From assembly GCA_022846035.1 (NCBI GenBank), contig AP025580.1:1364001-1428000 (forward strand): 64,000 bases of DNA, read 5' to 3'. The notes below the pieces were generated by a model that saw only the letters and a list, made by a program, of their open reading frames with translations, was not told the origin of the DNA and made no database searches. This document shows positions 9,130 through 19,160 of this stretch, piece after piece; position 1 is the stretch's first letter, and each line of letters starts with the position of its first letter. A program made the translations under genes and the position numbers. The stretch is from Christensenellaceae bacterium. GTDB taxonomy: Bacteria; Bacillota; Clostridia; Christensenellales; Christensenellaceae.

Positions 9130-10439
9130 TATGCCATCCCCCTTTCCCTTTTCGCCTTGGCTTCGGCCCTGATCTGCTTTGCCTTGGCCATAAATACATT
9201 CGGATTTTTAATATTCAGGTTCACAAACATCTTCAGTATGCCTCTTGTGATGAGAAGCGCAGAAATCATGGAGACAATGATACTGATGATGAGCGTATAA
9301 GCGAAGCTCTTGAGCGTTCCCGTTCCAAAGACCGCCAAAACGATCGCGCAGATAAGCGTCGTAATGTTGGAGTCAAGGATCGTAATAAACGCTTTCTTGA
9401 ATCCCGCGTCAACCGATGTTCGCAGTGTTTTCCCTGTTCGGAACTCTTCCTTGAAGCGTTCGAAAATAATGACATTGGCGTCGACCGCCATACCGATACC
9501 AAGAATGATACCGGCTATACCCGGCAAGGTTAGCTGTACCCCCGGCACGCTGCCCAGCAGCAGCATGACAAAGCACACGTAAACCACCAGCGCCATACAG
9601 GCTACAAGCCCTGGCAAACGGTAGATGATCAGCATGAAGATAAACAGGATCGCAAGACCGACCAGTCCCGCCATGATACTGTTCTGCAATGCACCCACGC
9701 CCAGCGTCGCGCTCATCGAGCGTACTTCTATCTCGTTCAAATCAAGCGGCAGGGCGCCACTTTCGATCTGTAACGCAAGGTTGTTTGCATCGTCGTATTC
9801 AAATCCTGTCGCCCCAGTAATAATACCTGAGCCTCCGGCAATCTGCTGCTCTACTGTCGGCGAGGAAATGGTTTCGCCATCGAGCGTAATGGAAATATTC
9901 TTTCCAACAAACTTTTTTGTCGCCTCAGAAAAAGCGGTTGCCCCATCTTCGTTCAATTCAAAAGAAACCGCATATTTCAAGCTGTTTTTAGGATCATTTG
10001 TTACGCCTGCGCTCTTGATCTGTTCTCCCTCGAGTATCGTATTTCCGTCCGGATCCACGAAAGCCAGCTTGGCTGGCGTTCCGATGAACTTTGATACTTC
10101 GTTCGGATCTTTTACCTCACTGCTTTCATTGATCGGAATTTCTACCCTGATCTTATCTGTTCCCTGCTTGGTAATCGTCGCTTCCGTATATCCCTTCGCA
10201 TCAAGACGCTGCCTTAGCACAAGCATCGCCCCATCCATTTTTTGATCGAAGTTCTCTACTGATGTATCATCCGCCTGATACACGACATACACGCCGCCCG
10301 TCAGGTCAAGGCCCTGCTGAATGCCGCTTAGGGGCTTCACATCATAAATTCCGGCAGAAAACCCATTGACAACAAAAAGGCACAGCAAAGCAATTAAAAC
10401 AAATGTAACGATAATGCCAACTACGCTTCGCTTCTTCAT
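9129..10439 (-). CDS. secD: Protein translocase subunit SecD
   Basis: 436 residues. An N-terminal membrane helix (about 6-25) is followed by the signature GLDLTGGVYVVYQ (about 43-55), a periplasmic-type P1 head and a C-terminal block of five membrane segments (about 255-415) containing GMAVDANVIIFERFKEE. This is a compact SecD, as is usual in Clostridia. The SD GGAGGA lies 7 nt before the ATG. It has its own promoter (10571-10599) and about 120 nt of leader. Confidence 0.96.
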   Translation of the reverse strand: MKKRSVVGIIVTFVLIALLCLFVVNGFSAGIYDVKPLSGIQQGLDLTGGVYVVYQADDTSVENFDQKMDGAMLVLRQRLDAKGYTEATITKQGTDKIRVEIPINESSEVKDPNEVSKFIGTPAKLAFVDPDGNTILEGEQIKSAGVTNDPKNSLKYAVSFELNEDGATAFSEATKKFVGKNISITLDGETISSPTVEQQIAGGSGIITGATGFEYDDANNLALQIESGALPLDLNEIEVRSMSATLGVGALQNSIMAGLVGLAILFIFMLIIYRLPGLVACMALVVYVCFVMLLLGSVPGVQLTLPGIAGIILGIGMAVDANVIIFERFKEEFRTGKTLRTSVDAGFKKAFITILDSNITTLICAIVLAVFGTGTLKSFAYTLIISIIVSMISALLITRGILKMFVNLNIKNPNVFMAKAKQIRAEAKAKRERGMA

Positions 10440-10570
10440 CCATCGTTCCTCCCACTTTTAGTATTACCATAAACGTTTGAAAACGCCGTTTCTTCGTCAA
10501 TGGTGAAAAACGGAACTGCCCGTGCCGGAACATTTGCACAAAGCAATTCCACATGAAAACTCACTAATAC

Positions 10571-10599
10571 ATTATATAGCCGCAGGGCGTAATAGTCAA
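10571..10599 (-). promoter_or_regulatory. Promoter of secDF
   Basis: -35 TTGACT (10594-10599), 17-bp spacer, -10 TATAAT (10571-10576). It lies between the polC stop and secD. The leader of roughly 120 nt that follows contains no convincing gene. Confidence 0.85.
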
Positions 10600-10615
10600 T
10601 TGAAAATCAATGGGA

Positions 10616-13600
10616 TTACAAATCGAAAAGGCTTAGCTGGTTTGTTTCCGTGAGGCCCGTAAGCGTACCCATTTTTTGCATTTCTTCTATTACGGATGCA
10701 GAGACCTTGGCCCGCTTGCGCAAATCCTCGATCGACAGGAACTCGGCTTTCTCACGTTCCTGCGCAATGTTCGCCGCTACGGAAAGACCCAGTTTGGGCA
10801 CGGATAAAAACGGCAGCCGCAGCCCGTCCTCTTCAATCAAAAACTTATCGACATCGGATTTTTTCAGGTCAACAGGCAGAAAATGGATACCGCGTAGATA
10901 CATTTCACACGCCACTTCCAGCATTGTCGCCATATTCTTTTCATTAGCCGTGGCGCCTTTCCCCTTGTTTTCAAGCATTTGCCAATTCTTTTTGATGTCG
11001 TCCAGCCCTCCCGTCACATAAGAAGCGTCAAACTCTCCCGAACGGACGGTAAAGTAGGAGGCATAAAACGCCTCCGGATGATGGACCTTACAGTAAGCGA
11101 TACGGTAAGCCATAATAACATATGCCGCCGCGTGCGCCTTGGGGAACATATATTTGATCTTTTTACAGGACTCGATAAACCACTGGGCGATATGCGCGTC
11201 GTCCAGCGCCTTTTGCATATCCTCAGAAAAGCCGTTTTTGGCGATCTTGCCCTTTCTCGTCGCTTCCATAATAAAGAAAGCGGTGCGTTTTTCCACGCCG
11301 TGGTCGACCAGATAGTTCATAATATCGTCACGGGTACAGATCGCTTCTTTTAAGGTGCACGTTCCCGCTTTGATCAGATCCTGCGCATTCCCCAGCCATA
11401 CGTCCGTGCCATGGGAAAGCCCACTGATACGGATAATTTCCGCCATACTGGTCGGCTTGGTATCCATCAGCATCTGACGTACAAATTTTGTACCGAACTC
11501 TGGTATCCCCAGTGTTCCCGTCTGTATTCCGAGCAAATCCGCCGGTTTTATTTTCAGGGGCTTCAGGCCCGAAAACAATTCCATCGTCTGTTTGTCGTCA
11601 AGCGGGATCGTCAGCGGATCGATACCCGTCATATCCTGCAGCAGCCTTATGATGGTCGGAACATCATGGCCCAGTATATCCAGCTTGATCAGAATATCGT
11701 GCATGGAGTTAAAATCAAAATGCGTGGTTACCCATTCAGCGTCCGCCTTGTCAGCCGGATGCTGCACAGGCGTAAAATCGTATATTTCTCGGTCCTGCGG
11801 TACAATAACGATACCGCCGGGGTGCTGGCCCGTCGTCTTTTTGACGCCGGAAACGCCTTGCACCAGCCGGTTGATTTCCGCTTCGTTGGCGTATGTTCCC
11901 GTTTGTTCCAGAAATTTCTTCACGTAACCATATGCGATTTTGTCCTGGACCGCGCTGATCGTTCCCGCACGAAAAACATGCCCCTCGCCGAACAGCACCT
12001 CTGTATATTTATGCGCGACCGGCTGGTATTCCCCTGAAAAGTTAAGGTCAATATCAGGCACCTTATCTGCGTCGATCCCCAAAAACACCTCGAACGGTAT
12101 ATCATAGCCGTCTTTCAGATACTTCGTTCCGCATATCGGACAGTTTTTATCCGGAAGATCGACCCCTACCGCATAGCTTTCCTTATCCACATCAAAATCC
12201 GAATGCTTACAATGGGGGCAAACATAGTGCGGCGGAAGCGGATTGACCTCCGTAATCCCCGTCATCGTAGCCGCCAGGCTTGATCCGACCGACCCTCTGG
12301 AGCCAACCAGGTATCCGTCTTCATTTGATTTTTTAACCAACCTGTGCGCGCTGTAATACAGCACGGAAAAACCGTGGCCTACAATCGAGTCCAGCTCCCG
12401 CTTTAGTCTTGCTTCGATCAGTTCAGGCAGTGGATCTCCGTATTTTTCCTTTGCCGTCTTAAAGGCGAGTTCGGTAATCTTTTCCGCCGCGCCCTCAATG
12501 CTTGGCATCGCCGTCTCCGACTGGAAAAGCTCAATCTCTTCCGTCATATCGGCAATCTTGTTGGAGTTAGTCACCACCACCTCATATGCCGTCTCCTCTC
12601 CGAGGTAAGCAAATTCTTTTAGCATTTCATCAGTGGTGCGCAAATATAAAGGGGCCTGCTCTGTATCGTCATACCCTTGTACCTGGAAAATGATACGCCG
12701 GAAATATTCATCCTGCGGATCGAGAAAATGTACGTCGCACGTTGCTACCACCGGTTTACCGAGCTTTTTACCCAACTTTACGATCCTGCGGTTGCAATTC
12801 CTGATGTCCTCTTCGCTTGCAAGGATCCCCTGCTTTACCATAAAGGCGTTGTTGCCCGTCGGCTGTATTTCCAGATAATCGTAAAAAGACGCGATCTCTT
12901 CGAGTTTCTTTTGGCCTGCTCCCGCCAGAATCGCCTGATAAAGCTCTCCCGCCTCACAGGCGGAACCGATAATAATCCCCTCCCGATGTTCCTCGATCAG
13001 GCTTTTCGGCATACGCGGCTTCCTGTAAAAATGCTCCAGATGCGCATGCGAAATCAACTGATACAGGTTGCGCAGGCCTCGTTTGTTTTTACAAAGAATA
13101 ATCGTGTGGTATGCCCGCGCGTTTTTACCGCCAGCATGCTCCGAAAACAGCCGGTTTACGCCCTGCATGTCCCGTGCGCCGTTTTTCTCAAATTCTTCAA
13201 AGCAGTGAAGCATGATTTCCGCCGTGCAAACCGCATCATTAATCGCGCGGTGATGGTCCAGCGGAATACGCAAATGCGCCGCCACCGTATTAAGCTTATG
13301 GTTTTTAAGCTTAGAAAAAGCGAGCCTGCACAGCGCAAGCGAGTCCACGACCTTATTATGGTATTCTATCCCAAACTGTTTGGATTTATGGAAAATAAAC
13401 TTAGTATCAAAATCCGAGTTATGTGCTACTAAAACAGCCTCTTCCCCGCAAAATTCTTTAAAGGCGCGCAAGGCTTCTTCCGGTGTCGGCGCGTCCTTTA
13501 CCATATCGTCCGTAATTCCTGTCAGGGAAACGATTTTTGGCGGTATGGGCTTTAGCGGCTTCACGAAAGTTTGAAAACGATCCGCCAATTCGCCGTTTTT

Positions 13601-14926
13601 CACGCGCACCGCCCCGATTTCCGTAATATCACAATTAATATGCGAAAGTCCCGTCGTTTCAATATCGAATACGACATATTCGTCTGAAAACGCCTTTGCG
13701 GAATTTGAATCATATATTTTCTTGGTATCGTCGATCATATACGCTTCCACGCCGTAAATCACGCGAATGCCGTTTTGTTTCGCCGCATTGGCCGCATCAG
13801 GAAAGGCTTGCACGACCCCATGATCGGTAATCGCAATCGCTTTGTGTCCCCATTTGGCCGCCCGTTTGATAATATCCCGCACATCCGAAACGCCGTCCTG
13901 TGCTGACATTTGCGTATGCGTATGGAGTTCTACACGTTTTTCTTCCGCCGTATCCTCCCGTTCTTTATGGTTGGAAGGTTCAATCTTTTGCACCTTGATT
14001 GTTTTTTCATGCTCGTACGGGTCGTCACTGCACATACCCGTAACAACGATCCACTGGCCCGTCTTTGGCGCAACCAGCTTTGTCTTATATTTGCTGCTTT
14101 CAAGGAAAAAGCACGTAATGCTTGCGCTGTAATCGCATACGACAAATTTGTGCTTGATCAGCTCCCCATCCTTTAATTCCTTATCTTCCGTAAAGACGAC
14201 TTCCCCTTCGATGGTGCATTTTTCATCCGCCCGCAGGTTGCATACCTGTGTCGTAAATGCCGGAGCCGCCGTTTCGCGCTCCGCGCGCGGCGCGGCATTT
14301 TCTTCTCTCCTCCCCGCCGTTCTTGGTTCCGTATCCGCAAGCTCTATATGCGCCAGTCTTTTTACGGGTTCTTCCGGCTTTTTCTCTTCCGTTAATATTT
14401 TTCGTACGTCGTCGCCCGGTTCATATTCGCCCGCCGCGTCCTGCGCAATTCCCGACTTAACGATCACTTTGATCCCATAGGTATCCTGCAAGTATTTTTC
14501 GATCGTGTCCTTAATCCCCATCGACAAAAAAATACCCTCGCCCATATCGCTGTCGAAAAGGATATGCAGGAGGTTGTCCTTAAGCTTAACCGATGCGGTT
14601 TTCACAAAAGGCAGGACCGTTGGCTGCAGCAGGACGCTAAGGTCTTTGATATATTTCTCAACCGTATCGTCCGCCCTGCAAAATTCGTCTTTAAAATCCG
14701 ACTGGTCAAGCAGGACGCCCACCCCTGCGCCGCATGATGCGAGAAGCTCCCTTTTCAGCTTTAAAAACTGTGCGGGCGGCAGATGCGACGACGTTTTAAA
14801 AAAAGCCTCCAACTCCCCTGCTTGCTCTGAGTACTCTACCCTGTCAAAACGCACGGCTTCATGAAAACGCGTATCACTGTTTATTTTATCAAGAATTTTT
14901 GCAAGGTCCTTGATTTGAGCGTTCAA
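10616..14926 (-). CDS. polC: DNA polymerase III alpha subunit, PolC type
   Basis: 1436 residues, the Gram-positive replicative polymerase with built-in proofreading. In order: an N-terminal domain and an OB-fold (about 230-325), a split PHP domain (VELHTHTQMS, about 330), a DEDD 3'-5' exonuclease (FDIETTG, about 422) and the rest of PHP. These are followed by a zinc-binding segment (CPHCKH ... CPICG) and the polymerase core with the acidic motif PDIDLNFSGEYQ, then C-terminal DNA-binding and tau-binding parts. The start is TTG at 14926, overlapping the ispG stop by 4 nt (TTGA). It is the last gene of the uppS operon. Confidence 0.98.
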   Translation of the reverse strand: MNAQIKDLAKILDKINSDTRFHEAVRFDRVEYSEQAGELEAFFKTSSHLPPAQFLKLKRELLASCGAGVGVLLDQSDFKDEFCRADDTVEKYIKDLSVLLQPTVLPFVKTASVKLKDNLLHILFDSDMGEGIFLSMGIKDTIEKYLQDTYGIKVIVKSGIAQDAAGEYEPGDDVRKILTEEKKPEEPVKRLAHIELADTEPRTAGRREENAAPRAERETAAPAFTTQVCNLRADEKCTIEGEVVFTEDKELKDGELIKHKFVVCDYSASITCFFLESSKYKTKLVAPKTGQWIVVTGMCSDDPYEHEKTIKVQKIEPSNHKEREDTAEEKRVELHTHTQMSAQDGVSDVRDIIKRAAKWGHKAIAITDHGVVQAFPDAANAAKQNGIRVIYGVEAYMIDDTKKIYDSNSAKAFSDEYVVFDIETTGLSHINCDITEIGAVRVKNGELADRFQTFVKPLKPIPPKIVSLTGITDDMVKDAPTPEEALRAFKEFCGEEAVLVAHNSDFDTKFIFHKSKQFGIEYHNKVVDSLALCRLAFSKLKNHKLNTVAAHLRIPLDHHRAINDAVCTAEIMLHCFEEFEKNGARDMQGVNRLFSEHAGGKNARAYHTIILCKNKRGLRNLYQLISHAHLEHFYRKPRMPKSLIEEHREGIIIGSACEAGELYQAILAGAGQKKLEEIASFYDYLEIQPTGNNAFMVKQGILASEEDIRNCNRRIVKLGKKLGKPVVATCDVHFLDPQDEYFRRIIFQVQGYDDTEQAPLYLRTTDEMLKEFAYLGEETAYEVVVTNSNKIADMTEEIELFQSETAMPSIEGAAEKITELAFKTAKEKYGDPLPELIEARLKRELDSIVGHGFSVLYYSAHRLVKKSNEDGYLVGSRGSVGSSLAATMTGITEVNPLPPHYVCPHCKHSDFDVDKESYAVGVDLPDKNCPICGTKYLKDGYDIPFEVFLGIDADKVPDIDLNFSGEYQPVAHKYTEVLFGEGHVFRAGTISAVQDKIAYGYVKKFLEQTGTYANEAEINRLVQGVSGVKKTTGQHPGGIVIVPQDREIYDFTPVQHPADKADAEWVTTHFDFNSMHDILIKLDILGHDVPTIIRLLQDMTGIDPLTIPLDDKQTMELFSGLKPLKIKPADLLGIQTGTLGIPEFGTKFVRQMLMDTKPTSMAEIIRISGLSHGTDVWLGNAQDLIKAGTCTLKEAICTRDDIMNYLVDHGVEKRTAFFIMEATRKGKIAKNGFSEDMQKALDDAHIAQWFIESCKKIKYMFPKAHAAAYVIMAYRIAYCKVHHPEAFYASYFTVRSGEFDASYVTGGLDDIKKNWQMLENKGKGATANEKNMATMLEVACEMYLRGIHFLPVDLKKSDVDKFLIEEDGLRLPFLSVPKLGLSVAANIAQEREKAEFLSIEDLRKRAKVSASVIEEMQKMGTLTGLTETNQLSLFDL

Positions 14927-15984
14927 TGCTGCTTCCTTTCCTCTGCCAGTTCCAGTATCATTCGCCGAAGCTCCGGCAGGATATTAAACTCGTCGATTTT
15001 CCGTATAATCTCGCCGTGCGCAAACAGCAATCCCTCTCCTTTGCCGCCGGCGATTCCGAGATCCGCTTCCCGCGCTTCGCCTGGGCCGTTTACCTCGCAT
15101 CCCATAACCGCTACCTTGATGGGAGCAGTGATGTCCTGCGTAAATTTCTCAATGCTCGAGACGATCTTTTCAATATCGATGGTACATCTCGCGCATGTAG
15201 GGCACGAAATAATCTCCACGCCCGTTTTAATGAGTCCGCAGCTTTTTAAGATGTCGCGCGCGGCGTATACTTCCTGTACCGGATCGCCCGTGATGGAAAC
15301 GCGTATCGTATCCCCTATGCCGTCCAGCAAAAGAGCGCCCAGTCCCACGGATGATTTTACAATCGCGCTGTTATACGTTCCCGCTTCCGTTACGCCCAAA
15401 TGCAGGGGGTACGGAATCAGCTTGGCGATTCCCCTGTAGGATTTCACACATACAGGCACGCTTGAAGACTTTATCGAAACGACAATATTATCAAATTTTG
15501 CTTTTTCCAATATTCGTATATTGGCAAGCGCGCTCTCGATCAGCGCTTCCGGCGTCGGACCGCCGAACCGGTCCAGTATATCCCTGGAAAGAGAGCCGGC
15601 ATTCGCTCCCACACGTATCGGCGTGCCATGCGCCTTAGCGGCATCCACCACGCGCATCACTTTTTCTTCGCTTCCGATATTTCCAGGATTGATACGGATC
15701 TTGCTTACACCGTTTTCGATTGCAGCTACCGCGATATTGGCGTCAAAATGTACGTCAGCGACAAAAGGAATATGTATTTGCTTCATGATCCGCGGAATAC
15801 ATCCGGCGCATTCTTCATCATAGATTGCACTGCGCACAATATCACATCCGGCCTGTTCCAGCCTGAGGATCTGCCCCACCGTTTCCCGCACATTCTTCGT
15901 GTCGCTTGTGGTCATGGATTGTATCGCTACCTTATTTTCCCCACCAATCCTGACGCCGCCAACATTGATTTCCCTTGTCTTCAT
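14923..15984 (-). CDS. ispG: 4-hydroxy-3-methylbut-2-enyl diphosphate synthase (IspG/GcpE)
   Basis: 353 residues from the preferred start. It catalyses the penultimate step of the MEP isoprenoid pathway and needs a 4Fe-4S cluster. The cluster cysteines are in SCPTCARC and GCEVNGPGEA near the C-terminus, and QSMTTSDT is near the N-terminus. A longer frame from GTG at 16002 exists. ATG at 15984 was chosen because an AGGGAAG SD lies 8 nt before it and the protein then starts MKTREINVGG like the family. It sits between rseP and polC, and dxr of the same pathway is two genes upstream. Confidence 0.95.
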   Translation of the reverse strand: MKTREINVGGVRIGGENKVAIQSMTTSDTKNVRETVGQILRLEQAGCDIVRSAIYDEECAGCIPRIMKQIHIPFVADVHFDANIAVAAIENGVSKIRINPGNIGSEEKVMRVVDAAKAHGTPIRVGANAGSLSRDILDRFGGPTPEALIESALANIRILEKAKFDNIVVSIKSSSVPVCVKSYRGIAKLIPYPLHLGVTEAGTYNSAIVKSSVGLGALLLDGIGDTIRVSITGDPVQEVYAARDILKSCGLIKTGVEIISCPTCARCTIDIEKIVSSIEKFTQDITAPIKVAVMGCEVNGPGEAREADLGIAGGKGEGLLFAHGEIIRKIDEFNILPELRRMILELAEERKQH

Positions 15985-16006
15985 ACTTTCATCTTCCCTC
16001 ACGTCT

Positions 16007-17053
16007 CTATCCCATCAATCTGGACACGTCTTGGAACACCAGAAAGATCGCCAGTCCAAAAACCAACACCATCCCAATCAGGTTTAATATCCCCTCAACC
16101 TTAACCGGAGCCGGTTTTTTACGTATCCATTCCACTATGTACAACACAATTTTACCGCCGTCAAGCGCCGGTATCGGCAATAAATTAATAATTGCCAGAT
16201 TGACGCTCAAGAGCGCAGACAACGTCAATACGCTTACAAGGCCGTACGGAATAACCTGCCCTACGATCTGTACAACGCCTACGATGCCCGCCATGTTTGA
16301 AAGCCCCTGCCCCGTAAAGAACAGTTGTCCCAGCGCGCTGAACATTTGTCCCATCATCAGGAACAGCCACTGGAAACTCATGCCAATCGCTTCAAAAAAA
16401 TTATATTTCACAGGCTCGGCCTGCACATTCATCCCAATCAGCCGGCCCCCGCTTTCCGATTGTTCCAAAAAGGGTACGCTCAGCGTTATTTCATTGCCGT
16501 CGCGTACAAGCACCACGGTCCTTGCCTGCCCGCTGTCCGCGTTAATAGCTTCGTTCCAGCTCACATTATCATGTATCTCGATACCGTTCATGCTCTTTAC
16601 GATGTCTCCGGGCAGAATCCCGCTTGCTTCGGCCGGAGATCCCTGTTCCGTACTCTGTACCTGAACCGTAAACTGTGGATTCGGGTTAATCTGAAAGTCG
16701 CCCGCAGTCATCAGGACAGCCGTGGACAGCACGATCGCCAATATGATATTCATTGCCGGACCAGCGATGATCGTCAGCATCCTGCTTTTGATCGATGCCG
16801 CCCGAAAATCGCCCGGCGCCGGATCTTTTTCCTCATCGTCGGCAAACTTGTTAAACCCGCCGATAAAAAACGGCCGGATGGAAAATTCCGTTCCGTTACG
16901 ATACCATTTGATCAGCTTCGGTCCAAAGCCAATCGCGAACTCCGATACTTTAATCCCATTTTTCTTCGCCACGATGTAGTGCCCGAACTCGTGCGCTACT
17001 ACGAGCGCCGTAAGCACCAGAAGCGTAACGATAATACTAACTACTATCTGCAA
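16007..17053 (-). CDS. rseP: RIP metalloprotease RseP (site-2 protease)
   Basis: 348 residues; intramembrane zinc protease that cleaves anti-sigma factors and signal-peptide remnants. The zinc motif HEFGH (H21, E22, H25) lies in the first membrane helix. A PDZ domain spans about 115-195. The third ligand motif NLLPIPALDGG is near residue 300, and there are four membrane segments in all. The start is TTG at 17053, with GGAGG 7 nt upstream. It lies 24 nt after dxr, in the classic uppS-cdsA-dxr-rseP order. Confidence 0.96.
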   Translation of the reverse strand: MQIVVSIIVTLLVLTALVVAHEFGHYIVAKKNGIKVSEFAIGFGPKLIKWYRNGTEFSIRPFFIGGFNKFADDEEKDPAPGDFRAASIKSRMLTIIAGPAMNIILAIVLSTAVLMTAGDFQINPNPQFTVQVQSTEQGSPAEASGILPGDIVKSMNGIEIHDNVSWNEAINADSGQARTVVLVRDGNEITLSVPFLEQSESGGRLIGMNVQAEPVKYNFFEAIGMSFQWLFLMMGQMFSALGQLFFTGQGLSNMAGIVGVVQIVGQVIPYGLVSVLTLSALLSVNLAIINLLPIPALDGGKIVLYIVEWIRKKPAPVKVEGILNLIGMVLVFGLAIFLVFQDVSRLMG

Positions 17054-17077
17054 TAAAATTCCTCCAAAACCGCTTTT

Positions 17078-18220
17078 CTACAGTATGTCCATCACATACT
17101 CCCTGATCGCGGTGTCCATGGACAATATTTCCTCGATGCTCTGCGGGTTTTTCCCGCAAAATTTATGCATACTGTCCTCTATGATTTCCGGTATCCTGCC
17201 AAAGCATATCCGGTCTTTAAGGTACAGATCAACCGCCGCTTCGTTTGCAGTATTGAATACCGCCGTTGTTTGTGTCTCCATTGCGTCATACGCCAGCTTA
17301 AGACAGGGGAAACGCCGCATGTCCGGCTCGATAAAATCCAGCCTGCTAATCTCGTAAAAATCGAGCGGTGCAAAGCAGCGGCTCTCCATCATTCGCGGAT
17401 ACAAAAGCGCTTTTTGAATAGGCATTTTCATATCCACAGGGCCCATCTGCGCCAGCAGTGAGTAATCGGCAAACTCCACCATCGAATGTACCATGCTCTG
17501 CGGGTGCACCAGAACCTTAATATCCTGCGGATCGATACGATACATATAGTGCGCTTCAATCGCTTCTAATCCCTTGTTGGCAAGGGACGCAGAATCGATC
17601 GTGATCTTCTGTCCCATATCCCATCGCGGATGTTTGAGCGCGCTTTCCTTAGGCGCGCTGTATATCCGTTCTTTTTCCCACTCGAGGAACGGGCCGCCGG
17701 ACGCCGTAACCCATATCCTGCGGATTCCATCCACATGGTATTTTTGCCCCAGGCACTGAAAAATAGCCGAATGTTCGCTGTCCACGGGCAAAACAAGCGT
17801 TCCCGTTTCATCGATCATCTTTTTGGTTACTTCTCCGCCGCAAACAAGAGATTCCTTATTTGCCAGCGCCACCGTAATACGGTTTTTCAGACATTCTTCG
17901 AACGCCGGAAGCCCTGCGATCCCAAGCACGGAAAGAGCCACCAGATCCGGCTCTCCCAGCGTACAGGCAAGCTTAAGCGCATCTTTTCCGCTGACGACCT
18001 TTGCGTCATATGTAAGCGACGACTTTAACTTGTCCACATCGCCTTTACCCGTAAGCACCACATATTCGGGTTTTGCCGCATTCGCCAGTTCAGCCAGCTC
18101 TTCTGCATGCGTGTGCGCGGAGATACATACGACTTTTATTTCTTCGGGATACGCGAGCGCCACTTCCAGCGTCTGTCTTCCTACCGATCCCGTTACTCCC
18201 AATATTGCAATTTTTTTCAA
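17078..18220 (-). CDS. dxr: 1-deoxy-D-xylulose 5-phosphate reductoisomerase
   Basis: 380 residues; second step of the MEP pathway, NADPH- and metal-dependent. The NADPH-binding motif GVTGSVGRQT is at 8-17. ANKESLVCGG, the substrate region ASGGPF, and HPRWDMGQKITIDSASL with the catalytic acidic residues nearby are present. The start is TTG at 18220 after a GGAG SD 7 nt upstream. With uppS, ispG and cdsA it forms an isoprenoid-to-envelope operon. Confidence 0.97.
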   Translation of the reverse strand: MKKIAILGVTGSVGRQTLEVALAYPEEIKVVCISAHTHAEELAELANAAKPEYVVLTGKGDVDKLKSSLTYDAKVVSGKDALKLACTLGEPDLVALSVLGIAGLPAFEECLKNRITVALANKESLVCGGEVTKKMIDETGTLVLPVDSEHSAIFQCLGQKYHVDGIRRIWVTASGGPFLEWEKERIYSAPKESALKHPRWDMGQKITIDSASLANKGLEAIEAHYMYRIDPQDIKVLVHPQSMVHSMVEFADYSLLAQMGPVDMKMPIQKALLYPRMMESRCFAPLDFYEISRLDFIEPDMRRFPCLKLAYDAMETQTTAVFNTANEAAVDLYLKDRICFGRIPEIIEDSMHKFCGKNPQSIEEILSMDTAIREYVMDIL

Positions 18221-18233
18221 ATAGTTTCTCCTG

Positions 18234-19157
18234 TCAGATGATTGTCATCGTCATCAAAAGATAGACCACCGGAATACAGAACAACACGCTGTCTATCCTG
18301 TCCAGTACGCCGCCATGCCCCGGCAACAATTTCCCGAAATCCTTGATCCCGAGCGACCGCTTTAAAAATGACGCCGACAAATCTCCCAATTGCGAGATCG
18401 CCGCCAATATTCCGCCGGCAACCGCATAATTTACAAGCGGCCCCATTTCAATATAACGCCCGCTTAAATAAACCATATTGTCAAACACAAGCCAGATCAG
18501 CAGCGCTGCTACTACGCCGCCGATAATGCCCGCCACGCATCCCGCCACCGTCTTTTTGGGACTGATCTGCGGGCATAACTTGCGCTTGCCAAACGCCATG
18601 CCAAAGAAATAGGCAAACGTATCGGAAAACATCGCGGGAAGAAATACCATCAGCAGCATAATCAACTGGCCGACGTACGGCCCGTCGTAGCTATTTGCAA
18701 CACTGAACCAGTCATGCACATAGCTTGGATAGCCCACTGTCAATATCAAAGCATAGAACAACACCATGATCAGCTGCGGATAGACAAGGGTCAACACAGT
18801 GTTACTCACGCTTTGCGCCGTGTGGCGCTTCGAAAACATAGCCGTAACAAAGGTTGCCATCGTCAATATGACAAAAAGCGTCAGCACTGCCCCGGGCGTA
18901 AAATAAGACTGTGTAAATTGACCGTACGCCTGCCGGCTTCCAAAAGCAAGCAGAAACAATACCGCCAATATCCCCGCGAACAAAAAACTAACTGTCCTGA
19001 CAACCGGCTTGCCGTTGCCATCCATCGCGCGCACGATCTCAAACTGCGCCAGTAAGGCAAGCGCGACCGCGAATATCGCGAGTACCCAGCCCTGTACAAA
19101 TAGCGCGAGGGCAACAATGATAACAATCGGTATCGCGACCAATATCCTCTTTAACAT
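18234..19157 (-). CDS. cdsA: Phosphatidate cytidylyltransferase
   Basis: 307 residues, a polytopic membrane enzyme with about eight hydrophobic segments. It makes CDP-diacylglycerol from CTP and phosphatidate for phospholipid synthesis. The C-terminal signature is present in two parts: ISPKKT (about 200) and the metal/CDP motif LPGHGGVLDRIDS (about 277-289). It sits 3 nt after uppS and 13 nt before dxr. Confidence 0.95.
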   Translation of the reverse strand: MLKRILVAIPIVIIVALALFVQGWVLAIFAVALALLAQFEIVRAMDGNGKPVVRTVSFLFAGILAVLFLLAFGSRQAYGQFTQSYFTPGAVLTLFVILTMATFVTAMFSKRHTAQSVSNTVLTLVYPQLIMVLFYALILTVGYPSYVHDWFSVANSYDGPYVGQLIMLLMVFLPAMFSDTFAYFFGMAFGKRKLCPQISPKKTVAGCVAGIIGGVVAALLIWLVFDNMVYLSGRYIEMGPLVNYAVAGGILAAISQLGDLSASFLKRSLGIKDFGKLLPGHGGVLDRIDSVLFCIPVVYLLMTMTII

Positions 19158-19160
19158 ACC

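Noticed and set aside
10342-10554. 70-residue frame in the secD leader, overlapping secD
   Set aside because: No SD precedes its ATG, the composition is not protein-like and it ends out of frame inside secD. A secretion-sensing leader peptide was considered but nothing supports it.
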